Translations under genes and position numbers: made by a program
Assembly (NCBI GenBank): GCA_900770335.1
Contig: CAAGKD010000073.1
Coordinates: 1 to 11,277 of the forward strand
Length of the DNA: 11,277 bases
Source of the DNA: an uncultured Sutterella sp.
GTDB taxonomy: Bacteria > Pseudomonadota > Gammaproteobacteria > Burkholderiales > Burkholderiaceae_F
Reading direction: 5' to 3'
Notes under the pieces: generated by a model
The model's input: only the letters and a program-made list of their open reading frames with translations
Told to the model about the DNA's origin: nothing
Databases searched by the model: none
Shown: positions 1-5,949 of the stretch, piece by piece
How the letters are laid out: every line of letters starts with the position of its first letter
Numbering within the stretch: position 1 is the stretch's first letter

Positions 1-233
1 CCGCAGATGCCGGCGCGGCAGACGAAGTCGAACTGCAGCGTCGGATCCTGCTCGTTGCGCAGGTCGTTCAGGGCGATGAAGAGCGTCATCGAGTCCGATT
101 CCTCGAGCTCGTACGTCTGCATGTGCGGAACGCTGTCGGGATCCTGCGGGTTGTAGCGCAGAATGCTGATCTTCAGAAGGCGGTGCTTCTTGGCGGGAGC
201 AGCAGCCGCCGTCTGGGTCTTTTCCTGGGTCAT
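1..233 (-). CDS. frdB: Fumarate reductase iron-sulfur subunit, N-terminal part (runs off left edge)
   Basis: This is the 5' end of the gene for the electron-transfer subunit of quinol:fumarate reductase. It passes electrons through [2Fe-2S], [4Fe-4S] and [3Fe-4S] clusters from the membrane anchor to FrdA, on the cytoplasmic side. Only 77 full codons are in the window. After a roughly 18-residue Ala/Lys-rich extension, the sequence (ISILRYNPQ..., then MTLFIALNDLRNEQDP, then FDFVCRAGIC) closely resembles from memory the start of Wolinella succinogenes FrdB. C72 and C77 are the first two ligands of the plant-ferredoxin-type [2Fe-2S] cluster. The ATG lies 18 nt after the frdA stop, with a GGGAG Shine-Dalgarno about 10 nt upstream, so it is translated from the frdA transcript. 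The [4Fe-4S]/[3Fe-4S] domain lies outside the window. SdhB is the alternative, but the Wolinella-like sequence favours FrdB. Confidence 0.93.
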   Translation of the reverse strand, partial: MTQEKTQTAAAAPAKKHRLLKISILRYNPQDPDSVPHMQTYELEESDSMTLFIALNDLRNEQDPTLQFDFVCRAGIC

Positions 234-251
234 TTTCGTTGAGCTCCCAAA

Positions 252-2237
252 TTAGTCTTTCAGCGGTTCGTCGATGCGCTCGTTGCGGCCCTGCAGGCGC
301 TTGGGCAGCAGGTGCTGGTACGGCATGATCGCGTCCTGGATGGCCCAGCGATCCTTGCCCTCGGCCTCCATCTTCTTGCGGATGGCGTCGACCTCAGCCT
401 GGCGCTTGGCGGACTCGGGGTTCTCGATGTAGTTCTTGACGCCGTAGCCGCGGAATCCCGGGGGCAGCTCCATCTTGCTGATGTCAAGATCCTTGTACGA
501 GAGCGTCGGCAGCGTGTCGCCTTCCTTCCAGGTGGCGATCGTGCGCTTGAGCCACTTCACGTCGTCGCGGACCGAGTAGTCCTCGCGGTAGTGGGCGCCG
601 CGCGACTCCTGGCGGCTGTAGGCGCCGAGGGCGACCGTGAGCGCGACGCGGAGCATCGAGCGGGTGCGGTACGCGTAGACGAGCTCGGGGTTGTTGCCGG
701 CGACGTCCTTGACGGGCACGTTGAAGGAGCGCTTGTAGAGCTGCTCGAGCTCCTGGACGGCCTCCTCCATGTCCTTGCCCTTGCGGAAGATGCCGATCTT
801 GGTCGTCATGATCTCCTGCATGCGGGTGCGCAGGGCCACGGCGTCCTCGTTGCCGGTGCACTTCGAGTAGGCGTTGAGCTCGGCCTGCTCCTTGGCGAGG
901 GCGTCATAGATGAGCGAGGTCGGGATGTCGATGCCGTTCTCGGCCTTGTCGCAGAAGTCGGCGATGTACTCGCCGACGATCATGCCGGCGACGACGGTCT
1001 CAGCGACCGAGTTGCCGCCGAGGCGGTTGAAGCCGTGCATGTCCCAGCAGGCGGCCTCGCCGGCCGCGAAGAGGCCCTTGAGGGTCTCGGACTCGCCGCT
1101 CGGCTTGGTGCGGACGCCGCCCATCGTGTAGTGCTGGGCCGGACGAACAGGCACCCACTCCTTCGTCGGGTCGACGCCGAGGAAGTAGTGGCAGATTTCG
1201 TAGACTTCGCGGAGCTTGTGCTTGATGTGGTGCTCGCCGAGGAGGGTGATGTCCAGCCAGAGGTGCTCGCCGTACTTGGTCTTGACGCCCTTGCCCATGG
1301 CGATGCGCTCCTCCATGCGACGGGAGACGACGTCGCGGGAGGCGAGCTCCTTCTTCTCGGGCTCGACGTCCGGCATGAAGCGGTAGCCGTCGACGTCGCG
1401 CAGCAGGCCGCCGTCACCGCGGCAGCCTTCGGTCACGAGAATGCCGGCCGGGAAGATGCCGGTCGGGTGGAACTGGATGGCCTCCATGTTGGAGAGGGTG
1501 GCCACGCCCGTCTTGAGGGCGAGGTCGTAGCCCGTGCCGTCGCAGATCACCGCGTTCGTCGTGACGCGGTAGATGCGGCCGGCGCCGCCGGTGGCGATGG
1601 CGGTGGCCTTCGAAACGTAGGCCATGAGCTCGCCGGTGATCAGGTCACGGACGATGGCGCCGTAGCAGCGCTTGCCGTCGGAGATGAGGGAGAGGGCCTC
1701 GACGCGCTCGATGACGGGAACCTTCTCGGCGATGATGCGGTCGGAGACCGTGTTGAGCATCGCGTGGCCCGTGCAGTCGGACACGTAGCAGGTGCGCCAC
1801 TTCTTGGTACCGCCGAAGTCGCGCTGGTTCATCATGCCCTGCGCTTCCTTGCGCTCCGTGATCGTGACCTTCTCGCCGTTGATGATCACCTGGCGGTCGC
1901 CGGCGGTGATTCGCGACCAGGGGCAGCCCCAGGCGGCGAGCTCGCGCACGGCCTTGGGCGAGGTGTTCACGAACATGCGAACGACTTCCTGGTCCGCACC
2001 CCAGTCGGAGCCGCGGACCGTGTCGCCGAAGTGCACGTCCTCGTTGTCGCCGACGCCCTTGATCACGTTGCCGAGCGAGGCCTGCATGCCGCCCTGGGCG
2101 GCCTTCGAGTGGCTGCGCTTCGGCGGAACGAGAGAAAGGACGATCGAATCGTGGCCGCGGCGCTTGGCCGCAACAGCCATGCGGAGTCCAGCAAGGCCGC
2201 CGCCGATGACCAGCACGTCGGTGTAAATGATTTTCAT
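252..2237 (-). CDS. frdA: Fumarate reductase flavoprotein subunit (Wolinella-type)
   Basis: Catalytic subunit that reduces fumarate to succinate with covalently bound FAD, at the cytoplasmic face of the membrane in anaerobic respiration. The protein is 661 aa; W. succinogenes FrdA is about 656 aa and nearly colinear. The Rossmann motif GGGLAGL is at residues 12-18. H43 in KRSHS is the covalent FAD-attachment histidine. H257 (QFHP), R301 (ASRDVVSRR), H369 (QHYTMGG) and R405 (FNRLGGNS) match the known substrate-binding and proton-transfer residues at almost identical numbers. The reading frame is open 15 codons further upstream, to 2282. I chose the ATG at 2237 because the FAD domain begins there (MKIIYTDVLVIGGG) and GAGGA lies 7-8 nt before it. 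frdB follows 18 nt downstream. No cytochrome b anchor gene (frdC) precedes it, unlike the frdCAB order of Wolinella. SdhA is less likely. Confidence 0.95.
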   Translation of the reverse strand: MKIIYTDVLVIGGGLAGLRMAVAAKRRGHDSIVLSLVPPKRSHSKAAQGGMQASLGNVIKGVGDNEDVHFGDTVRGSDWGADQEVVRMFVNTSPKAVRELAAWGCPWSRITAGDRQVIINGEKVTITERKEAQGMMNQRDFGGTKKWRTCYVSDCTGHAMLNTVSDRIIAEKVPVIERVEALSLISDGKRCYGAIVRDLITGELMAYVSKATAIATGGAGRIYRVTTNAVICDGTGYDLALKTGVATLSNMEAIQFHPTGIFPAGILVTEGCRGDGGLLRDVDGYRFMPDVEPEKKELASRDVVSRRMEERIAMGKGVKTKYGEHLWLDITLLGEHHIKHKLREVYEICHYFLGVDPTKEWVPVRPAQHYTMGGVRTKPSGESETLKGLFAAGEAACWDMHGFNRLGGNSVAETVVAGMIVGEYIADFCDKAENGIDIPTSLIYDALAKEQAELNAYSKCTGNEDAVALRTRMQEIMTTKIGIFRKGKDMEEAVQELEQLYKRSFNVPVKDVAGNNPELVYAYRTRSMLRVALTVALGAYSRQESRGAHYREDYSVRDDVKWLKRTIATWKEGDTLPTLSYKDLDISKMELPPGFRGYGVKNYIENPESAKRQAEVDAIRKKMEAEGKDRWAIQDAIMPYQHLLPKRLQGRNERIDEPLKD

Positions 2238-2254
2238 GAGTTTTTCCTCGGATA

Positions 2255-2778
2255 TCCCGCGCTTGCGGGAGGATCGGCGCACAGCTCCTGACTATGCGTC
2301 CGTCCAGTCTTTGCAAATAGCCCGGGCCGTCTCCGAGCCCGAGCTGTTGCGACCTTTCGGCCGATTCCCTGATGCGCCGGCTCTCGCCGCAAATGCCTCT
2401 CCTCCCGGAGGGGCTTCCGTGCCCGGGGCGGGGAAATGCCCGGGCAGGGTCTCCTGCGCTTGCGCCGGCGAGTCCTCTTTCTGGGGCTTTCACCCAAGGC
2501 GGACCGCAAGGAGGCTGCGGATTCCTTCCCGAGGAACCCATGCCTCATCCCGGAAAGCCCGAAGGGCCGCCGCCGGCGTCTCCGCCGCCATGCAGCCCGC
2601 TGCAGGCTTTCCGCCCGAATTCACCTGAGTCGCTGTTCTCCTTGTAGCGGCTCAGTCGAACTTGGGCGGAGGCGATGCCTCGCCTCGTTCGTCTCTCGTG
2701 AGGAGCCTCTGTTCATGCGCCCGCGCGCCTGTGATGATGCTGTCCGTCCGAACGCATCAGGGCCGTTCGTCACGGCCC
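2255..2778 (-). ncRNA. Candidate structured leader RNA upstream of frdA, family unknown
   Basis: No convincing gene lies in this stretch, but it is dense in short perfect hairpins: 2255-2270 (6-bp stem), 2421-2445 (7 bp), 2444-2457 (5 bp), 2501-2525 (5+3 bp with a 2-nt bulge), 2591-2604 (5 bp), 2625-2655 (5+4 bp), 2665-2684 (8 bp with one bulge) and 2760-2778 (7 bp). Four more hairpins have GNRA tetraloops when read on the minus strand: 2350-2363 (GAAA, with a G-U pair), 2378-2389 (GAGA), 2484-2495 (GAAA, with a U-G pair) and 2575-2586 (GAGA). On the plus strand those loops are pyrimidine-rich and would not be stable tetraloops, which favours an RNA made in the frdA direction. One counter-sign is 2625-2655, where the wobble pair exists only on the plus strand. 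I recognise no known riboswitch. The alternatives are a decayed gene or chance pairing in GC-rich DNA. Confidence 0.4.
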
Positions 2779-2933
2779 GGATGTGCGGGCGAATACTTAA
2801 GCCTGCCTGCTGACATAGTACGTAATGCGTATTAGTCGCATTCAGGTTTGCCGCTTCACAGGACTGTCTGCGGACGCATTCGCGGGGGTCTCCACGAAAA
2901 AACGCACGGAGTGTAGCCTTCACCTCACCTAAA

Positions 2934-2962
2934 ACTATATCAGCAGTAACCCTGATTTTCAC
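2934..2962 (-). promoter_or_regulatory. Candidate sigma-70 promoter for frdAB (extended -10)
   Basis: On the minus strand a GTGAAA -35 (2962-2957, 4 of 6 matches) is followed after 17 nt by TATAGT (2939-2934, 5 of 6 matches), which is directly preceded by TGA as in an extended -10. The start would be near 2927 and gives a leader of about 690 nt before the frdA ATG. A TTGAT half-site, as found in FNR boxes, sits at 2971-2975 (plus-strand reading), but its partner half is poor. The position in an AT-richer pocket between divergent genes fits a promoter. No experimental support is visible. Confidence 0.4.
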
Positions 2963-3158
2963 CCCCGGATTTGATATGACACCACCCGAGGGAGGTATCT
3001 GAACATTTTTCATGCGCCTTCGATTTTTCCCATAGCCTTCATCAGGTTGGAGCGACGAATCGACGCTGCCGGGCGTTTTTCCACGACAAATTACCTATAC
3101 CACCAAAGTAATACAAGCCAACCCTTATGAGCGAACGAGCAAAAAATAACGCGCATCT

Positions 3159-3177
3159 TGTTCGATTTCTTCGAACA
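3159..3177. promoter_or_regulatory. Operator-like inverted repeat upstream of ridA
   Basis: TGTTCGA-tttct-TCGAACA is a perfect 7-5-7 inverted repeat about 185 bp before the ridA start, in the AT-rich half of the divergent intergenic region. The 19-bp size and symmetry are typical of a dimeric repressor or activator site. No T-tract follows, so it is unlikely to be a terminator. I cannot assign a regulator. It is not the usual betaproteobacterial LexA box (CTGT-N8-ACAG). Confidence 0.4.
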
Positions 3178-3199
3178 GAAAATACGTGTTTATACGTTC

Positions 3200-3231
3200 A
3201 TATGTTCGTTCGGACCCTCGGAATATGTTCG
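3200..3231. repeat. Direct repeat ATATGTTCG, two copies 23 bp apart
   Basis: ATATGTTCG occurs at 3200-3208 and again at 3223-3231. Its core TGTTCG is also one arm of the inverted repeat at 3159-3177, and CGAACG occurs at 3132-3137. Together they form a cluster of related half-sites upstream of ridA. These could be extra binding sites for the same regulator. That is inference from spacing and sequence only. Confidence 0.35.
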
Positions 3232-3361
3232 GCGCAATCAAATGCAACTATTGAAGCCCTTCCTTCGATAGAATCAACAATGTCATTCCTAAAGGCTTGC
3301 TGCGCCGCTTCGGACGCGACCGGCCTGACCGCCCTCCTCGCGAGGAAAGGACGTAAGCATC

Positions 3362-3754
3362 ATGCTCAAGCGCATCATCTCCACGGACGCCGCCCCCGCG
3401 GCCATCGGCCCCTACAGCCAGGCGGTCCGGCACGGCCCGACGCTCTTCGCCTCCGGGCAGCTCGGCATCAATCCGGCCACGGGCGAGCTCGCCGAAGGCG
3501 TCGAGGAGCAGGCCCGGCAGGCCTTCCGCAACGTCGCCGCGATCGCCGCCGCCGCGGGAACGACGCTCGCGAGCACGCTCAAGATCACCCTCTTTCTCAC
3601 GGACATGAACGACTTCGCGGTCGTCAACCGCGTCATGACCGAAGTGATGAGCGAGCCCTATCCCGCGCGCTCGTGCGTGGCCGTCGCGGCGCTGCCCAAG
3701 GGCGGCCTCGTCGAGGTCGAGGCCGTGATCGCCCTTCCGCTCGCGGACATCTGA
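3362..3754 (+). CDS. ridA: RidA family 2-iminobutanoate/2-iminopropanoate deaminase
   Basis: A 130-aa cytosolic trimeric enzyme of the RidA/YjgF/UK114 family. It hydrolyses reactive enamines and imines, such as 2-aminoacrylate released by PLP-dependent serine/threonine dehydratases, and so protects PLP enzymes. The full family length is present. GPYSQA (16-21), ASGQLGINP (30-38), N89 and PARSCVAVAALPKGGLVEVEAV (101-122) are visible, and R103 and E120 correspond to the catalytic R105 and E120 region of E. coli RidA. This marks the active subfamily rather than an Arg-less Rid paralogue. The ATG has AAGGA about 10 nt upstream. It is the first gene of a same-strand run with recG, oxyR and an AI-2E protein gene. 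Its stop is 3 nt before the recG start, in the same frame. Confidence 0.95.
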   Translation: MLKRIISTDAAPAAIGPYSQAVRHGPTLFASGQLGINPATGELAEGVEEQARQAFRNVAAIAAAAGTTLASTLKITLFLTDMNDFAVVNRVMTEVMSEPYPARSCVAVAALPKGGLVEVEAVIALPLADI

Positions 3755-3757
3755 ATC

Positions 3758-5926
3758 TTGCCGCAGACAGATCAACAGCCGCGTCCGGCGGGCGTCATCC
3801 GCCTGGGAAAGCTCGCCCCGCTCGCCGAGCGCCTCAAGAAGCTCGGGCTCGTCACGGACTGGAACTTCATCCTTCACCTGCCGCTGCGCTACGAGGATGA
3901 GACCCGGATCGACCCGATCGGCATGCTCGCTCCGGGCGAGCATGCGCAAGCCCAGGGGCGCGTGGTCTCCTCGAGCATGACCGCGACGCCCCGCGGACCG
4001 CAGCTCGTCGCGCGCCTGCGCGACGAGACGGGCGAGCTTGCGCTTCGCTTCATCCATTACTTCCCCGGCACCCAGAGCCAGCTCAGGCCCGGCGCGATCG
4101 TGCGCGTCTACGGCGAGCCCCGCCCCGCCTACGGCGGCGGCCTCGAGATGATCCACCCCAGGATCCGCAAGCCCGTCTCGGACGAGGAGGGCCTGCCGAA
4201 GGCCCTCACCCCCGTCTACCCCTTGGGCGAAGGCATCCAGCAGGCCTGGCTCAGAAAGCGCATCGCCCGCGCCCTGATGGATCTGCTCTCCATGGATGAC
4301 CCCGTCCCGCGGGAGATCACCGGACCCCTGGGGCTGCCGCGCCTGCGCGAGTCGCTCGAATACCTTCACAACCCGCCCGCGGGCGCGGATGCGCAGGCGC
4401 TCATCGACCGCACGGACCCGCACTGGCAGCGCCTCAAGTTCGACGAGGCCCTGGCGCAGCAGATCACGCTGCGCGAGACGCGCCTGCTTGCGCAGCGCTT
4501 CCGCGCTCCGGCGCTCCCGCCTCCGGACGGCTCGGGTCCGGCGCTTGTCGCCCGCTTCGTCGCGGCCCTGCCCTTCCGGCTCACCGGAGCGCAGCTGCGC
4601 GTCTGGCACGAGATCGAGCGAGACCTCGCGCAGCCCCGCCCGATGCACCGGCTCGTTCAGGGCGACGTCGGCAGCGGCAAGACCGTGATCGCCGCGCTTG
4701 CGGCGCTGCGCGCCGTCGAATCTGGCCGGCAGGCCGCGCTCATGGCGCCCACGGAGATCCTCGCCGAGCAGCACTTCAGAAAGATCGCCGCCTGGCTCGA
4801 GCCCCTCGGCGTCCGCACGGCCTGGCTCACCGGCCGGCAGAAGGGCTCCGAGCGCGCGGCCGCCCTCAGGGACCTCGCCTCGGGCGAGGCGCAGCTCGCC
4901 GTCGGCACGCACGCGCTCATCCAGGAGGACGTTGTCTTCCGGGACCTTGCCGTGGCGATCGTCGACGAACAGCACCGCTTCGGCGTCGCGCAACGCCTCG
5001 CCCTCACGACGGGGCGGCCGGGCGCCGCTTCCTCGGACGCCTCCCCGCCCCCTTCCGGCGAGACCCCTTCGGAAAACCCGGACGCGCTTGCGGCCGAGCC
5101 GCCGCGGCCGCACCTGCTCATGCTTTCAGCGACGCCGATCCCGAGGACGCTCGCGATGAGCTGCCTCGCGGACATCGACGTCTCGGTGATCGACGAGCTC
5201 CCGCCCGGGCGCACGCCCGTCGCGACGAAGCTCGTGCGGATCGACCGGCGCGACGACGTGCTCGCCGTCGTTCGGGACACGGTCGCGCAGGGCTTCCAGT
5301 GCTACTGGGTGTGCCCCCTCATCGAGGAGTCCGAAGCGCTTGACCTCACGCCGGCCGTCCAATGCGCGCGCGACCTCGCCGAACGGCTCCCCGGCATCAA
5401 GGTAGGGCTCGTGCACGGCGCCATGCCCGCCGCAGAGAAGGAGGCCGTCATGGACGCCTTCTCACGGGGCGAAGTCAGCGTGCTCGTCTCGACCACCGTG
5501 ATCGAGGTGGGCGTCGACGTCCCCAACGCCACCCTCATGGTGATCGAGCACGCCGAGCGCTTCGGCCTCGCGCAGCTCCATCAGCTCCGGGGCCGCGTCG
5601 GACGCGGCTCGGGCAGGAGCGCCTGCGTGCTCCTCTTTGATCCGGCGCTCTCCGAGGCCGGGCGCGAGCGCCTGAGAATCATCCGCGAGTCGACCGACGG
5701 CTTCGAGATCGCCCGGCGCGACCTGCAGCTCAGAGGCCCCGGGGAATTTCTCGGTGAGGCGCAGTCGGGGCTGCCGATGCTGCGCTTCGCGGACCTTGAG
5801 GCCGACGCGGGGCTCGTCGAAGCGGCCCGTGGGGCGGCCGAGACGATGCTCCGCGACCGCCGCGAGGACGCGCTTCGCCATGCGCGCCGCTGGTTCCGGG
5901 CGCGCACGGAGCTTCTTTCGGCCTGA
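3758..5926 (+). CDS. recG: ATP-dependent DNA helicase RecG
   Basis: Branch-migration helicase that reverses stalled replication forks and processes Holliday and R-loop structures in the nucleoid. The protein is 722 aa; E. coli RecG is 693 aa. The N-terminal wedge domain includes LHLPLRYED (39-47) and MIHPRIR (131-137). The helicase core shows Walker A GDVGSGKT (302-309), Walker B DEQH (403-406), SATPIPRT (457-464) and QLRGRVGRG (609-617), then the RecG-typical GPGEFLG (660-666). A low-complexity insertion of about 25 residues rich in Pro, Ser, Ala and Glu (about 417-449) separates motif II from motif III. The start is TTG at 3758: an in-frame stop (that of ridA) lies two codons upstream, the first in-frame ATG is only codon 56, and the wedge begins near residue 13. 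No Shine-Dalgarno is visible, so translational coupling to ridA is likely. Confidence 0.95.
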   Translation: MPQTDQQPRPAGVIRLGKLAPLAERLKKLGLVTDWNFILHLPLRYEDETRIDPIGMLAPGEHAQAQGRVVSSSMTATPRGPQLVARLRDETGELALRFIHYFPGTQSQLRPGAIVRVYGEPRPAYGGGLEMIHPRIRKPVSDEEGLPKALTPVYPLGEGIQQAWLRKRIARALMDLLSMDDPVPREITGPLGLPRLRESLEYLHNPPAGADAQALIDRTDPHWQRLKFDEALAQQITLRETRLLAQRFRAPALPPPDGSGPALVARFVAALPFRLTGAQLRVWHEIERDLAQPRPMHRLVQGDVGSGKTVIAALAALRAVESGRQAALMAPTEILAEQHFRKIAAWLEPLGVRTAWLTGRQKGSERAAALRDLASGEAQLAVGTHALIQEDVVFRDLAVAIVDEQHRFGVAQRLALTTGRPGAASSDASPPPSGETPSENPDALAAEPPRPHLLMLSATPIPRTLAMSCLADIDVSVIDELPPGRTPVATKLVRIDRRDDVLAVVRDTVAQGFQCYWVCPLIEESEALDLTPAVQCARDLAERLPGIKVGLVHGAMPAAEKEAVMDAFSRGEVSVLVSTTVIEVGVDVPNATLMVIEHAERFGLAQLHQLRGRVGRGSGRSACVLLFDPALSEAGRERLRIIRESTDGFEIARRDLQLRGPGEFLGEAQSGLPMLRFADLEADAGLVEAARGAAETMLRDRREDALRHARRWFRARTELLSA

Positions 5927-5949
5927 ATTTCTTTTGCAAGAGACTTGTC

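Noticed and set aside
312..2291. 659-codon open frame on the plus strand antisense to frdA
   Set aside because: It is the shadow of a GC-rich gene. Its product is a low-complexity Leu/Ala/Asp/Val-rich sequence with no motif, while the opposite strand encodes clear FrdA.
2290..2400. Glycine-riboswitch-like pieces (CGAGAG, CCGAAAGGTCGCAA, GCAAAGACTGGACGG on the minus strand)
   Set aside because: The pieces are roughly in order but differ at invariant positions, and CTCTCAGG is missing. Fumarate reductase is not a known target.
2437..2462. B12-box-like string (AGCGCAGGAGACCCTGCC on the minus strand), suggesting a cobalamin riboswitch
   Set aside because: The box is similar, but the other conserved parts (the GCCACTG segment and the GGTG-AA-CC/GCTGCCCCCGC core) are not found upstream in the required order. 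The match is mostly a short self-complementary hairpin.
2227..2813. Plus-strand frames of 91-133 codons, including a 32-codon frame from the ATG at 2715 with GAGGAG upstream
   Set aside because: Pro/Ala/Arg-rich products without similarity I recognise. They overlap one another in different frames, as random GC-rich DNA would.
2971..2984. FNR box upstream of frdA
   Set aside because: Only one half-site (TTGAT) is good. The other half matches at 2 of 5 positions, and the distance from the proposed start (about -50) is not the usual -41.5.
2621..3013. 130-codon minus-strand frame upstream of frdA, possible frdC or leader peptide
   Set aside because: No hydrophobic segments or heme-ligand pattern, no Shine-Dalgarno, and the composition does not resemble a cytochrome b anchor. 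It overlaps the proposed promoter.
3251..3274. Promoter for ridA from TTGAAG and TAGAAT
   Set aside because: The hexamers are plausible singly, but the spacer is 12 nt, too short for sigma-70. No better pair could be chosen with confidence.
3248..5113. 621-codon minus-strand frame across ridA and recG
   Set aside because: Arg/Gly/Ala-rich shadow product. It overlaps two strongly recognised genes on the other strand.
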